Origin: an uncultured Tateyamaria sp.
Lineage (GTDB): Bacteria > Pseudomonadota > Alphaproteobacteria > Rhodobacterales > Rhodobacteraceae
Assembly (NCBI RefSeq): GCF_947503415.1
Contig: NZ_CANNDS010000002.1
Coordinates: 1 to 64,000 of the forward strand
Direction: 5' to 3'
Length of the DNA: 64,000 bases
In this document: positions 35,591-44,100 of the stretch, piece after piece
Layout: the number at the start of each line of letters is the position of its first letter
Numbering within the stretch: the first letter of the stretch is position 1
Notes under the pieces: generated by a model
What the model was told of the DNA's origin: nothing
Seen by the model: only the letters and a program-made list of their open reading frames with translations
Databases searched by the model: none
Made by a program: the position numbers and the translations under genes

Positions 35591-36991
35591 ATGAATTTGA
35601 GACCAGACCCCACATTTTACCCCTCGCCCAAGATGGCGATGGAGGCCCCGGTTGAGAAGCTGGCGTTTACGCTGATGCTCAGCCCGGATGGGACCAAGCC
35701 GGACGGATTGGCCGTCGTGGATGTGGACCCCACCAGCGACACCTACAGCCAGATTGTGCACGAGTTGTATGTGCCGAACCTCGGTGACGAATTTCACCAT
35801 TTTGGCTGGAACGCCTGTTCATCCGCCCTGTCGCCCCTGACTGGCCACGCGTTTCTGGAACGCCGCTACCTGATCATTCCGGGCATCCGGTCGTCGCGTA
35901 TCTACATCATTGATGTGAAAGAACCGCTTGATGCCAAAATCCACAAGATCATCGAACCCGAAGAACTGTTTGAAAAGACGGGGTATTCGCGCCCCCATAC
36001 TATCCATTGCGGGCCAGAAGGCATCTATGTCTCGACCCTTGGCGGCGGTGGTGAGGATGGAACCGACGGACCACCCGGCATCTTCATCATGGATTGCGAA
36101 ACCTTTGACATCCTGGGCCGCTACGAGATGGATCGCGGCATTCAGGACAAGCACTATGATTTCTGGTGGAACCTGCCGCGCGACTACATGGTGAGTTCCG
36201 AATGGGGCCTGCCGCCGCAATTCGAAAACGGCGTGGTGCCGGAGGATTTGCTGTCGAACAAGTACGGCCACACGATCCATTTCTGGGACTTGCGCGGGCG
36301 CAAGGTGACAAAGTCCATTGATCTGGGCGAGAACCACCAGATGGCGCTGGAAATCCGCCCGGCCCACGATCCGGTCAAGGAATACGGGTTCTGCGGCGTG
36401 GTCGTCGACACCACCAACCTGCAAGGCGCGATCTTTACCTGGTGGCGTGATGAGGATGGTGAGTGGCAGGCTAAGAAGACGATCACCATTGATCCCGTGC
36501 CTGCGGATGCCGATGACCTGCCCGAGCTGCTGAAAGGCTTTGGTGCGGTGCCGCCACTGGTCACGGACATCGACCTGAGCCTTGATGACAAGTACCTGTA
36601 TGTCGCGTGCTGGGGACTGGGTGAGATGCATCAATATGATGTGTCCGACCCGATGAACCCCGTTCTGGCGGGCAAGGTCGAGATTGGCGGCATCGTCAAA
36701 AAGACCAAGCACCCCAATGGTCAGGACTTTGGCTACGGCCCCCAGATGGTCGAGATCAGCCGTGACGGCAAGCGCGTCTACTGGACCAACTCGCTCTACT
36801 CCACATGGGACGATCAGTTCTATCCCGGGGAACGCGGGGCCGCCATGGTGATGGCCCATGTGGGTGAAAACGGTGGCCTGACGCTGGATGAGAACTTCTG
36901 GACCAAGTTCCCGGAAGGCTATCGCAGCCACCAGATTAGACTTGAGGGCGGCGACTGTTCGACGGACAGTTTCTGCTACCCGTCCGTCTGA
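35591..36991 (+). CDS. mtoX: Methanethiol oxidase (selenium-binding protein SBP56 family)
   Basis: The 466-residue protein is full length for the SBP56 family. It has the motifs DEFHHFGWNACSSAL, SRPHTIHCGPEGIYVSTLG, DFWWNLPRDYMVSSEWG and SHQIRLEGGDCSTD. The bacterial enzyme MtoX is a copper protein that oxidises methanethiol to formaldehyde, sulfide and hydrogen peroxide. The His and Cys residues in these motifs are the probable metal ligands. No clear signal peptide is seen. It follows the GntR gene and overlaps the next membrane protein by one base (TGATG). Methanethiol is the product of the DMSP demethylation route encoded next door. Confidence 0.9.
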   Translation: MNLRPDPTFYPSPKMAMEAPVEKLAFTLMLSPDGTKPDGLAVVDVDPTSDTYSQIVHELYVPNLGDEFHHFGWNACSSALSPLTGHAFLERRYLIIPGIRSSRIYIIDVKEPLDAKIHKIIEPEELFEKTGYSRPHTIHCGPEGIYVSTLGGGGEDGTDGPPGIFIMDCETFDILGRYEMDRGIQDKHYDFWWNLPRDYMVSSEWGLPPQFENGVVPEDLLSNKYGHTIHFWDLRGRKVTKSIDLGENHQMALEIRPAHDPVKEYGFCGVVVDTTNLQGAIFTWWRDEDGEWQAKKTITIDPVPADADDLPELLKGFGAVPPLVTDIDLSLDDKYLYVACWGLGEMHQYDVSDPMNPVLAGKVEIGGIVKKTKHPNGQDFGYGPQMVEISRDGKRVYWTNSLYSTWDDQFYPGERGAAMVMAHVGENGGLTLDENFWTKFPEGYRSHQIRLEGGDCSTDSFCYPSV

Positions 36992-37644
36992 TGGACCTCA
37001 CGACCGCGGCGGGCCTCTGGCTCGCCGTGATCCTCTCTGGCCTGTATCACGGTCTGAACCCCGGCATGGGGTGGCCTTTGGCTGTCTCTTCCGCGCTGTT
37101 CGAGCGGCGGCGCAGCGCGCTGTGGCCCGCGCTTGGGGCGCTGAGCCTTGGCCATTTCGCGGCGATGCTGGGCATCCTGCTGCCCTTTTCCATGATGACG
37201 CTGCTGATCGACTACGAACGCGAGATTCGCATCGGCGCAGGGCTGATCGTGATCGCGATGGGTCTCTATCTTGCTATTACGCGCAAACATCCTCGGTTTC
37301 TGGCCCGGATTCCACCGCACAAGCTGACGCTTTGGTCATTTCTGGTTGCTTTGGCCCATGGCGCGGCACTGATGCTGGTGCCCATCTACCTCGGCCTCTG
37401 CGCGATCGAAGAATTGGATGCCGGGCACCGTGCCGCTTCTGCCCTTATGGCAACCACGGCATTGGCGCTTGGCGTGGCCGTGCTGCATACGGTTGCCATG
37501 ATGGGATCTGGGGGCGCGGTCGCCTACGCAGTGCACCGCTGGCTGGGCCTGCAATTCCTGAGCCGAAGCTGGTTCGACCTTGAGCTTGTGTGGGCGCTAA
37601 GTTTGATTGTCGTGGGTGGCGTCGGCCTGTGGACTGCAATCTGA
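36991..37644 (+). CDS. Polytopic membrane protein with conserved histidines, coupled to mtoX
   Basis: The 217-residue protein has six or so transmembrane segments. It has His-containing motifs in four of them: SGLYHGLNPGMGWPL, LSLGHFAAMLG, ALAHGAALMLVP and VLHTVAMMGSGG. The His-x-Asn-Pro-Gly pattern and topology recall NicO/UreH-type metal transporters. Its start codon overlaps the mtoX stop, which argues for a linked job such as metal supply for MtoX. I do not recognise a named family with confidence. Confidence 0.7.
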   Translation: MDLTTAAGLWLAVILSGLYHGLNPGMGWPLAVSSALFERRRSALWPALGALSLGHFAAMLGILLPFSMMTLLIDYEREIRIGAGLIVIAMGLYLAITRKHPRFLARIPPHKLTLWSFLVALAHGAALMLVPIYLGLCAIEELDAGHRAASALMATTALALGVAVLHTVAMMGSGGAVAYAVHRWLGLQFLSRSWFDLELVWALSLIVVGGVGLWTAI

Positions 37645-37677
37645 GAAAGCCATTGACCAAACGGACCAAGGCCGCAA

Positions 37678-38409
37678 ATGTCAGGTCAACAACGTGCAGT
37701 GCCAGGTTCCCGGAAGATGTTGCGATTGATCGACCAGACTTTAGGCAAATGGTTGCGCCACGTCTTCTTTGCCATCGTTCGAACGTACTTCGCGCTTTTC
37801 TATAATGTCAGTTGCTCGGGCAAGCACTTGCTTCAGGACACGCCCGGCGCGTTGATCCTAGCGACCCATGTCAGCCGCTTCGATGGCCCATTGATCGCTG
37901 CCATCCTCTATACCACACAACGCATTCGGCCGGTCGTGCACTACAACGAATATTACAACTGGATACAGTGGTTTCCGATGTTCGTGGCGCGGGCCATACC
38001 GGTCAGCTCACCCAAGACGTGGACACCAGAACGCCGACAAGCGCAGAAAGAAGCGAGCATGCAACGCATTCTGCGCGCACTGGAACGCGAGGAGAGCGTT
38101 CTGCTGTTTCCGGCCGGCCATACACGCCAACAGGAACCCGAAGTGATCGCACCGCACCTGTCGGGCGCTTACGACATCCTGCAAACCAATCCTGACCGTC
38201 CGGTCCTGTTGTTGCGGTTGGATGGACTGGGCAAGTTCCAGCCCGCGCGCTACGATTACTTCTGGACATTCCTCGGGATCAGAAAAGGACGTCGTCACAT
38301 CTCGGTCGATATAAAGACTGTCTGCGCTTTGGACCCGTCCACCGACCTTGCAGCGTTCAACAATACACTCGAAGCCATGCTGAACACGCCAATCCGCGAC
38401 GCGTTCTAG
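37678..38409 (+). CDS. PlsC-like 1-acyl-glycerophosphate acyltransferase family protein
   Basis: The 243-residue protein has a hydrophobic N-terminal segment and the acyltransferase motif I as THVSRFDGP (H-x4-D). The third block reads FPAGHTRQ where family members have FPEGxR. It probably acylates a glycerolipid at the inner membrane. It begins 33 nt after the mtoX-linked membrane gene, but the AAGG site before the start is ordinary. A start at Met14 is possible. The exact acceptor is unknown. Confidence 0.75.
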   Translation: MSGQQRAVPGSRKMLRLIDQTLGKWLRHVFFAIVRTYFALFYNVSCSGKHLLQDTPGALILATHVSRFDGPLIAAILYTTQRIRPVVHYNEYYNWIQWFPMFVARAIPVSSPKTWTPERRQAQKEASMQRILRALEREESVLLFPAGHTRQQEPEVIAPHLSGAYDILQTNPDRPVLLLRLDGLGKFQPARYDYFWTFLGIRKGRRHISVDIKTVCALDPSTDLAAFNNTLEAMLNTPIRDAF

Positions 38410-38446
38410 GCTTGCCACCTTAGGGGTCAGGCCCTACCTGCGCCTC

Positions 38447-38797
38447 ATGATCGACATCATCAACATCGTCGCCGCGCTTCTGACCATAGCCTTCGGGCTG
38501 TTCGGGTTTCTTGCGCCGCGCTACACGGCCGCGGCACTGGATCTGGCCACCACGGACAGCACCATGGGGTTAAGTGAAATGCGGGCATCGGTCGGGGGGT
38601 TATTTGTCGTCGCAGGACTAGCGGCCATCTGGATCAATGCGCCACTGGGCTATGCGATGATCGGCTTTGCGTTCACCGGCGCCGCATTGGGGCGTGCCTT
38701 GTCCCTTTTGTTCGATAAACCGCCAGTGAAAAAGGTGCTGGTCTTCGGCGGCATTGAGGCGGCACTGGCGCTGTGGTTTCTGGGCGCGAACGTGTGA
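38447..38797 (+). CDS. Small membrane protein, DUF4345-like (copy 1)
   Basis: The 116-residue protein has four hydrophobic segments. It starts MIDIINIVAALLTIAFGLFG, then FLAPRYTAAALDL. It is clearly related to the next gene, sharing the APRYT, TMG.SE.RA and AALGRA..L segments, so the pair is a tandem duplication. The role is unknown. The family is a small, poorly described group of membrane proteins. Confidence 0.7.
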   Translation: MIDIINIVAALLTIAFGLFGFLAPRYTAAALDLATTDSTMGLSEMRASVGGLFVVAGLAAIWINAPLGYAMIGFAFTGAALGRALSLLFDKPPVKKVLVFGGIEAALALWFLGANV

Positions 38798-38850
38798 ACC
38801 TTTGGGCAGCACCGTGCGTTACGTTCCTGACCTAACGCATGAGGACGCCC

Positions 38851-39243
38851 ATGGACTGGATTACAGTCATCAACTCCGCCATTGCCATGATCACGATCTT
38901 TTTCGGCGCATTGGGCTGGCTTGCACCACGCTACACAATGAAAACGGTTGACCTGAAGGACGGTGGCTCGACCATGGGTCGATCCGAGGTGCGGGCAGCC
39001 TCCGGCGCATTGTTTGTGGTGGCCGGACTGGGGGCGCTGTGGTTGGGCACGCATGTGGCCTATGCAATGCTTGGCTTCATCTGGGCGGGTGGTGCGCTCG
39101 GGCGGGTCACATCGCTCATCGCGGACGGCACGACACGGCTCAAATGGATATTCTTCGGCTCGGAAGTGGCTGTGGCCGCTGTCGCGTTGTCCGTCAATCT
39201 TGGCGCAATTCGGGCGATGCAGTTCGCTGTAAGCGCCCTGTAA
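38851..39243 (+). CDS. Small membrane protein, DUF4345-like (copy 2)
   Basis: The 130-residue protein has four hydrophobic segments and the APRYTMKTVDL and STMGRSEVRAASGALFVVAG motifs that match copy 1. A GAGGA ribosome site supports the start MDWITVIN rather than one four codons upstream. The gap to copy 1 is 53 nt. The role is unknown. Confidence 0.7.
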   Translation: MDWITVINSAIAMITIFFGALGWLAPRYTMKTVDLKDGGSTMGRSEVRAASGALFVVAGLGALWLGTHVAYAMLGFIWAGGALGRVTSLIADGTTRLKWIFFGSEVAVAAVALSVNLGAIRAMQFAVSAL

Positions 39244-39359
39244 TCAAAGTGCTAAACGCTATTCTTGAAGTAAACGCTTGTCTTCTCCACTCCAAAAAAT
39301 TTACTGTCTGACACCCACACAGATTGCAAAAGGCGCATCGGTCACATACTTAGACAGTG

Positions 39360-39675
39360 TCCTTCGGGACTATGGACATAAACGCGCTCGTAATAAGCGG
39401 ATCGGACCCGGGGGCGGTACCCGGCGACTCCACCAAACATCCCTTCATTTGGGGGACCATGGGGTCGAAATAGGATCGACGGACGTCTAAAGGGGTTTGC
39501 TTTGTCTCGGCTGTCTGCCACCGTTACCGGCGAAACTTGTACAATTGCAAATGACAATCGTGCTCCGATGGCAGTAGCAGCGTAAGCTGTTACCTAAATC
39601 GAAACTTAAGCCCTTGCGCCTAGCCGCGTAAGGCGGGGTTCGCAGGCACCTGGCAACAGAAGCCTGCACTTTCAA
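39360..39675 (+). ncRNA. ssrA: Two-piece (circularly permuted) tmRNA
   Basis: The tag frame at 39547-39585 reads ANDNRAPMAVAA and ends in TAA. The 5' half of the tRNA-like domain starts at 39461 (GGGGTCG then GGATCGACGG) and pairs with CGACTCC just before an encoded ACCA ending at 39435. So the 3' acceptor piece comes first in the gene, then a 25-nt spacer, then the coding piece. This is the permuted form known from alphaproteobacteria; the RNA is cut into two chains. A hairpin (GCAGGC with GCCTGC) ends the coding piece near 39667. Outer ends are approximate. It rescues stalled ribosomes and tags products for ClpXP. Confidence 0.93.
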
Positions 39676-39804
39676 TCCACTACGTTCCGACGCGACGCCG
39701 CAAGTATTTGGCTGACGCGTGCATTTTTCTCCACAACTTTAAGGGTTGTTAAGCCCCTCGCGCTATCGCTGATCTTACAGAGGTGATTTCAAAACGAGGG
39801 CTCC

Positions 39805-40233
39805 ATGCCGAACAAGGTCAAGACCCTGCAAGGCTGGTATGATGAGGTTTGGACCAATGGGGATCTGGAGGCGATCCCTAAGTTCCTGGCCCCAAATGCC
39901 CGTTCTCGCGGCATAATGGGCGACATGCCCTTCGCCATCGATGATTTGGAAGATCTGGTGACGATGGTGCGCGAATTGCTTGGCACAATCGAAATCACCC
40001 TTCCCATCACAATGGAACAAGACGATTGGCTGTCGGCTCTGGTAGAGATCAAAAGTCATGCCGCCGATACCGGCGATCCCGTTCATGTTTTCGGGCAAGT
40101 CATCGCGCGCTTTGATGGCGGAAAAATGGTGGAAATCTACACCGGCACCGATTCCCTGACACTGTTTGAGCAGCTGGGAATGTTGCCGGAGAACGCCATG
40201 GCAGTGATGCTGGGCGGGACGCGGCTGCGTTGA
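39805..40233 (+). CDS. SnoaL/NTF2-like protein (copy 1)
   Basis: The 142-residue protein fits the SnoaL-like fold: a helical start (YDEVWTNGDLEAIPKFLAPN) and a strand-rich C-terminal half (GQVIARFDGGKMVEIYTGTD). No catalytic signature is certain. It overlaps the next gene by one base (TGATG), and the two are related in sequence, so this is a tandem pair. The role is unknown. Confidence 0.75.
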   Translation: MPNKVKTLQGWYDEVWTNGDLEAIPKFLAPNARSRGIMGDMPFAIDDLEDLVTMVRELLGTIEITLPITMEQDDWLSALVEIKSHAADTGDPVHVFGQVIARFDGGKMVEIYTGTDSLTLFEQLGMLPENAMAVMLGGTRLR

Positions 40234-40661
40234 TGCCTACAACATCTGACATCTTGAGGCAGTTCTACACCGAAGTGTGGGAGCAAGAGCGCATGGATTG
40301 CATTGATACGTATTTCCAGCCTGCGCCCAATGACGTGATCCTGGTTGGTGACAGGGGTGTTGAACCAAATGAAGTTCGGGAATGGATGGCCATACTCTTT
40401 TCTTTGGTGCGGGACATACAGGTGACGTTTTTGAAGGCGCTGGATGTCGACAACTGGGCGTCAGTGTTCATGAGGATTAATTGCACGTCGCGTGTCAACG
40501 GGGCAAAGGTGGAAGTCTTTCAACAGATCATGTTGCGACAGCAGGACGGGCGATTGGCCGAGAGCTATCCACAGTTCGACCTGTTGCGGTTTTTCGAACA
40601 GCTTGGGCAACTGCCGGACGACGCGTACCCACTTCTGATGGCCGGCAACAAGTTGACCTGA
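40233..40661 (+). CDS. SnoaL/NTF2-like protein (copy 2)
   Basis: The 142-residue protein resembles copy 1 (FYTEVWEQERMDCIDTYFQP, then FEQLG in the same place near the C-terminus). It starts at the ATG that shares a base with the preceding stop codon. An NTF2-like fold is likely. Duplication in place suggests that both copies bind related small ligands or form a heteromer, which is a guess. Confidence 0.75.
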   Translation: MPTTSDILRQFYTEVWEQERMDCIDTYFQPAPNDVILVGDRGVEPNEVREWMAILFSLVRDIQVTFLKALDVDNWASVFMRINCTSRVNGAKVEVFQQIMLRQQDGRLAESYPQFDLLRFFEQLGQLPDDAYPLLMAGNKLT

Positions 40662-40785
40662 CGGTTGACGAAAGCTGATCGGCCCGTGTACCCAAGCCTC
40701 AGGGGCTGACGCGACTGCCCCATCAGGCTTGACCCGTGCGCTGGCCCAAAGTCGCATCCTTTTGTTGTGCTCAAAGGATGCCGCA

Positions 40786-41514
40786 ATGGACCAAACACCT
40801 CACTCGATTTCCGCCCAAAGACTGATGTTCGACCTCGGCACGCATCGCATGCCACAGGTCGTGGACGTCTGTGTGCCCGAAGACATCGCGTTGGCGCCTT
40901 GGCGCATCCCGGGGTCAGTGCACGTCTCGCATCAGGATGTCGCAGATTGGGCAGGTACGGCGAACCGTCATGTGCCCATCGTCGTCATCTGCCAAAAAGG
41001 ATTGAAGCTGTCTCATGGGACTGCCGCCCTGCTACGCAGTATGGGCTTCGACGCCACTGCGTTAACCGGTGGCATTCTGGCTTGGTTGGCGGCGGACTAC
41101 CCCAGATTGTCGCTCAGCGTGGCACCATCAGTGGGAACACACTGGGTCCTGCCGGCGACCCGAGACAGGCGCGCATTGAGCGCTGCTTGGGTCGTCAGGC
41201 GTTGGTATGATCCCACCGCACCACTACTATGGGTCGCGCCCGAACTCGTTTCCGAAGTCGCGTCTCGCTTCGATGCGTATGCTCTCGAGTTGGACACACC
41301 GCTTCCCAAGGCATTTGAGCCCCGCGGATTGATGACCGCGCAGCTGTCAGAGTTTCTCGACGACATCGAAACCAAGACATCACCAGTGGTGACATTGCTT
41401 GGTGCGTTGCGAAACCTTCATCAAAGTGATGAATGTTTGGTCCATGCCGCCCTGCGCTTGTTGGACGCCGCCTGGGTCGCATTCCGCCAGCAGATCGGAC
41501 AGGAGGCAGCATGA
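40786..41514 (+). CDS. Rhodanese-ChrB fusion, chromate resistance protein
   Basis: The 242-residue protein has an N-terminal rhodanese domain with the active-site loop VVICQKGLKLSHG and a C-terminal region like ChrB (WVLPATRDRRALSAAWVVRR, then HAALRLLDAAWVAF). ChrB proteins accompany the ChrA chromate transporter. The gene overlaps chrA by 4 nt (ATGA). The rhodanese part may move sulfur or sense sulfate-like anions. The start MDQTPHSIS is supported by an AAAGGA site. Confidence 0.78.
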   Translation: MDQTPHSISAQRLMFDLGTHRMPQVVDVCVPEDIALAPWRIPGSVHVSHQDVADWAGTANRHVPIVVICQKGLKLSHGTAALLRSMGFDATALTGGILAWLAADYPRLSLSVAPSVGTHWVLPATRDRRALSAAWVVRRWYDPTAPLLWVAPELVSEVASRFDAYALELDTPLPKAFEPRGLMTAQLSEFLDDIETKTSPVVTLLGALRNLHQSDECLVHAALRLLDAAWVAFRQQIGQEAA

Positions 41515-42764
41515 TGCAACACAGTTGGTCCCAAATGACCCGCGTTTTCGGGCGCATTGGCCTGCTGTCTTTTGGTGGTCCAGCCGCACAGATTGCTCTG
41601 ATGCATGACGCTTTAGTGTCGCGCGAGAAGTGGCTGACAGAAGAACAATACTTGCGCGCGTTGTCGTTGTGTATGTTGTTGCCTGGCCCGGAGGCGATGC
41701 AGTTGGCCACCTTTGCCGGGTGGCGCCTGCGTGGCGTCGCGGGCGGCTTGCTGGCCGGGCTCTTGTTCGTTGTACCCGGAGCGATTGTCATCCTTGCGCT
41801 CGCGCTGGCTTACGTTCGGTACGGGGACGTCCCTATGGTGCAGGCCGCGTTTCTGGGGATCAAAGCCGCCGTGATCATAGTCGTCTTGCAGGCGCTGATG
41901 CGACTTGGAGGCAAGGCACTGAACGGTGCTGCGGCCTGGGGTCTTGCGGGGGCGGCTTTTGTGGCGTTGTTCGTGTTTGGCGTACCGTTCCCCGCGGTGG
42001 TTATTCTTGCCGGTCTTTTTGGCGCTCTGCGTGCCAATGCCGAAGTCCAACCTGCCGCTCCGTCCAGGACGACCAAAAAAACGATGGGTCCTGTCTTGAT
42101 CCTTGGCGGACTGTGGGCTGCACCGCTTATTGCGCTGTGGTTGACCGCCCAAACCTTCTTGCTGGACATCGGGCTGTTCTTTTCCAAGCTGGCCGTTGTG
42201 ACTTTTGGCGGTGCCTATGCGGTGCTTGCCTATATGACCCAACAGGTTGTGCAGGATCATGGCTGGATCACCACCGGAGAGATGATCGATGCGCTTGGCC
42301 TCGCTGAAACCACGCCTGGGCCGCTGATACTGGTGACGGAATTCGTGGCGCTCTTGGCGGGATATGCCCAGGGCGGTGTCGCCCTTGCACTGGCCGCAGG
42401 CGCTGTCACACTTTGGGTGACTTTCGTGCCCTGCTTTTTATGGATATTCGCAGCCGGGCCGTATCTTGATCACATTGCCGCGCGACCACGGCTGGCAGCA
42501 GCGTTGCAGTCCATCACCGCCGCCGTCGTTGGTGTCATTCTAAATCTGTCCGTTTGGTTCGCGCTGCATGTCATCTTTGACAGGATCAGCACATCCTCAG
42601 CTTTCGCGGTTCCGTTGCCCGACGTCGCGTCGCTCAATCTGTGGGCAGTCGTTCTGACAGGCGCGGCCGCCCTTTTGATGCTGCGGTTCCGCGTCGGATT
42701 CGTGAGCACGTTAGCTCTGATGGCCGTCGCCGGGTGCGGGCTTTCGCTGCTTGGGCTGGTTTAA
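41511..42764 (+). CDS. chrA: Chromate transporter
   Basis: The 417-residue protein carries two CHR domains. The first has LLSFGGPAAQIALMHD and LLPGPEAMQLATFAGW, the second KLAVVTFGGAYAVLAYM and AETTPGPLILVTEF. This is the long form of ChrA, which exports chromate using the proton gradient. An AGGAGG site precedes the start and the ATG overlaps the previous stop. The similarity to sulfate makes chromate stress relevant for a sulfur-rich metabolism. Confidence 0.93.
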   Translation: MMQHSWSQMTRVFGRIGLLSFGGPAAQIALMHDALVSREKWLTEEQYLRALSLCMLLPGPEAMQLATFAGWRLRGVAGGLLAGLLFVVPGAIVILALALAYVRYGDVPMVQAAFLGIKAAVIIVVLQALMRLGGKALNGAAAWGLAGAAFVALFVFGVPFPAVVILAGLFGALRANAEVQPAAPSRTTKKTMGPVLILGGLWAAPLIALWLTAQTFLLDIGLFFSKLAVVTFGGAYAVLAYMTQQVVQDHGWITTGEMIDALGLAETTPGPLILVTEFVALLAGYAQGGVALALAAGAVTLWVTFVPCFLWIFAAGPYLDHIAARPRLAAALQSITAAVVGVILNLSVWFALHVIFDRISTSSAFAVPLPDVASLNLWAVVLTGAAALLMLRFRVGFVSTLALMAVAGCGLSLLGLV

Positions 42765-42841
42765 TCCGACACAGCGAACCTGGCCCCCTTCCCTCTGCGG
42801 TAAATTGGGATATGGTTGTACCAAGCAGCGTGAGGATCGCC

Positions 42842-43345
42842 ATGAGCCGGAGCATTGATTACGGCAACCTGATGCACGAGGCCATGCGTGGCCTCATTCG
42901 CAAAGTGTTGACCGATGTGGCCCAGAACGGGCTTCCCGGCGCGCATCATTTCTTTATCACGTTCGACACAAGCCATCCGGATGCAGAACTGGCCGATTGG
43001 CTGAGCGATCGGTATCCGGGCGAGATGACAGTGGTCATGCAACACTGGTATGACAAGCTGGATGTGGGATCCGAAGGCTTTGCCGTTACGCTCAACTTCG
43101 GTGATGCGCCAGAACCCCTTTATATCCCTTATGACGCGATCAAGACGTTTGTTGATCCATCGGTCGAGTTCGGATTGCGGTTTGAAACGCAAGGTGAGGA
43201 CGAAGACGAAACAACACCAGCCGCGCCACCGGAAATTCTGCCGAGCCGCGCCCCTGCAGCGCCCAAGGCGACAGATGTAGAACCTGAAGATGGGGGCGAC
43301 GGCAAAGATGCCGAAATCGTTTCTCTCGATAGTTTCAGAAAATAA
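42842..43345 (+). CDS. sspB: ClpXP adaptor SspB
   Basis: The 167-residue protein matches the alphaproteobacterial SspB family. The folded domain (about 1-120) includes SIDYGNLMHEAMRGLIRKVL, HHFFITFDTSHP and FAVTLNFGDAPEPLYIPYDA, and is followed by an acidic linker and the ClpX-binding tail ending VSLDSFRK. It hands ssrA-tagged proteins to ClpXP. Its substrate tag is produced by the tmRNA 3 kb upstream in the same window. The start codon has a GAGG site; a longer in-frame extension overlaps chrA and is rejected. Confidence 0.93.
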   Translation: MSRSIDYGNLMHEAMRGLIRKVLTDVAQNGLPGAHHFFITFDTSHPDAELADWLSDRYPGEMTVVMQHWYDKLDVGSEGFAVTLNFGDAPEPLYIPYDAIKTFVDPSVEFGLRFETQGEDEDETTPAAPPEILPSRAPAAPKATDVEPEDGGDGKDAEIVSLDSFRK

Positions 43346-43354
43346 GCGGGTCGC

Positions 43355-43924
43355 TCACTCGCGGCTCAGGAATGTGGTGACCGCACGCAGGATCAATCCA
43401 TCGCGGATATTCTGAAAGCGCAGATCCAGTCCGCCATCGCTTAGTGTGCGATCATATTGCTGCAGGCTGTAACCGCCATCCGTGTCCACAAACAGGGAAT
43501 AGACCGTCAGCGTGTCCCCATCGATGCGTGACCAGACGTAGGGTTCGCCTTTCATGGGGTCCAACTGAACCTCGTGCCCGAACACATTTTTCTTTTGTGC
43601 CGCGGCGTACACATTGCCCCGACCACTGGGCACAAAATCGACGGAGTACGATTTCTCCGAAACCTTACCCGATTCCTTATAGGTGATCGACGTCCACTTG
43701 ACTGTGAAGCCTTGCTTGTTTTCGCTGATCATTACGCTCATGTCGCGCGGGATTTTGGTGCCATCGACCTGGGCCACCTCGGCGCTGCCCGTGTACGAAC
43801 CGACAAAGGGCGCAATCTCTGCGCGCGCTTGGCCGGCAAGCAGAAACAAGGCAATTCCCAAAGCGAAAAGGGCCGCAACAATGCCGTTTGGCGATGTCCG
43901 GGTCAAAGTGCGCGTCTTGATCAT
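43355..43924 (-). CDS. Secreted protein of unknown function
   Basis: The 189-residue protein has a long signal peptide (MIKTRTLTRTSPNGIVAALF and on to AGQARA) and a beta-rich mature domain (GSYTGSAEVAQVDGTKIPRD, VMISENKQGFTVKW). No domain is recognised. The gene is convergent with sspB and only 9 nt apart. An AGGAGG site precedes the start, which supports it over a start 50 codons upstream. Confidence 0.7.
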   Translation of the reverse strand: MIKTRTLTRTSPNGIVAALFALGIALFLLAGQARAEIAPFVGSYTGSAEVAQVDGTKIPRDMSVMISENKQGFTVKWTSITYKESGKVSEKSYSVDFVPSGRGNVYAAAQKKNVFGHEVQLDPMKGEPYVWSRIDGDTLTVYSLFVDTDGGYSLQQYDRTLSDGGLDLRFQNIRDGLILRAVTTFLSRE

Positions 43925-44100
43925 AGATGAACCCTTTTTCCTCCTGATAATGTGAATATAGGGCCACAGCCGTCCAGATGCACCCTTGTCCGTGCGGCGT
44001 GTGAGCACATGCGAGTGAGCTGGACGGCCCATGCTTGTCTGAAAGGCCCGCGCCCGGTAAGTGCAAGATATCACGACGACACCCGCAAAGGAGCCCCCTG

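Noticed and set aside
39305-39313. TGTCTGACA, the reverse complement of the GntR-type element, upstream of ssrA
   Set aside because: A single 9-mer is expected about once in 128 kb of strand by chance, and there is no second copy at 15-bp spacing.
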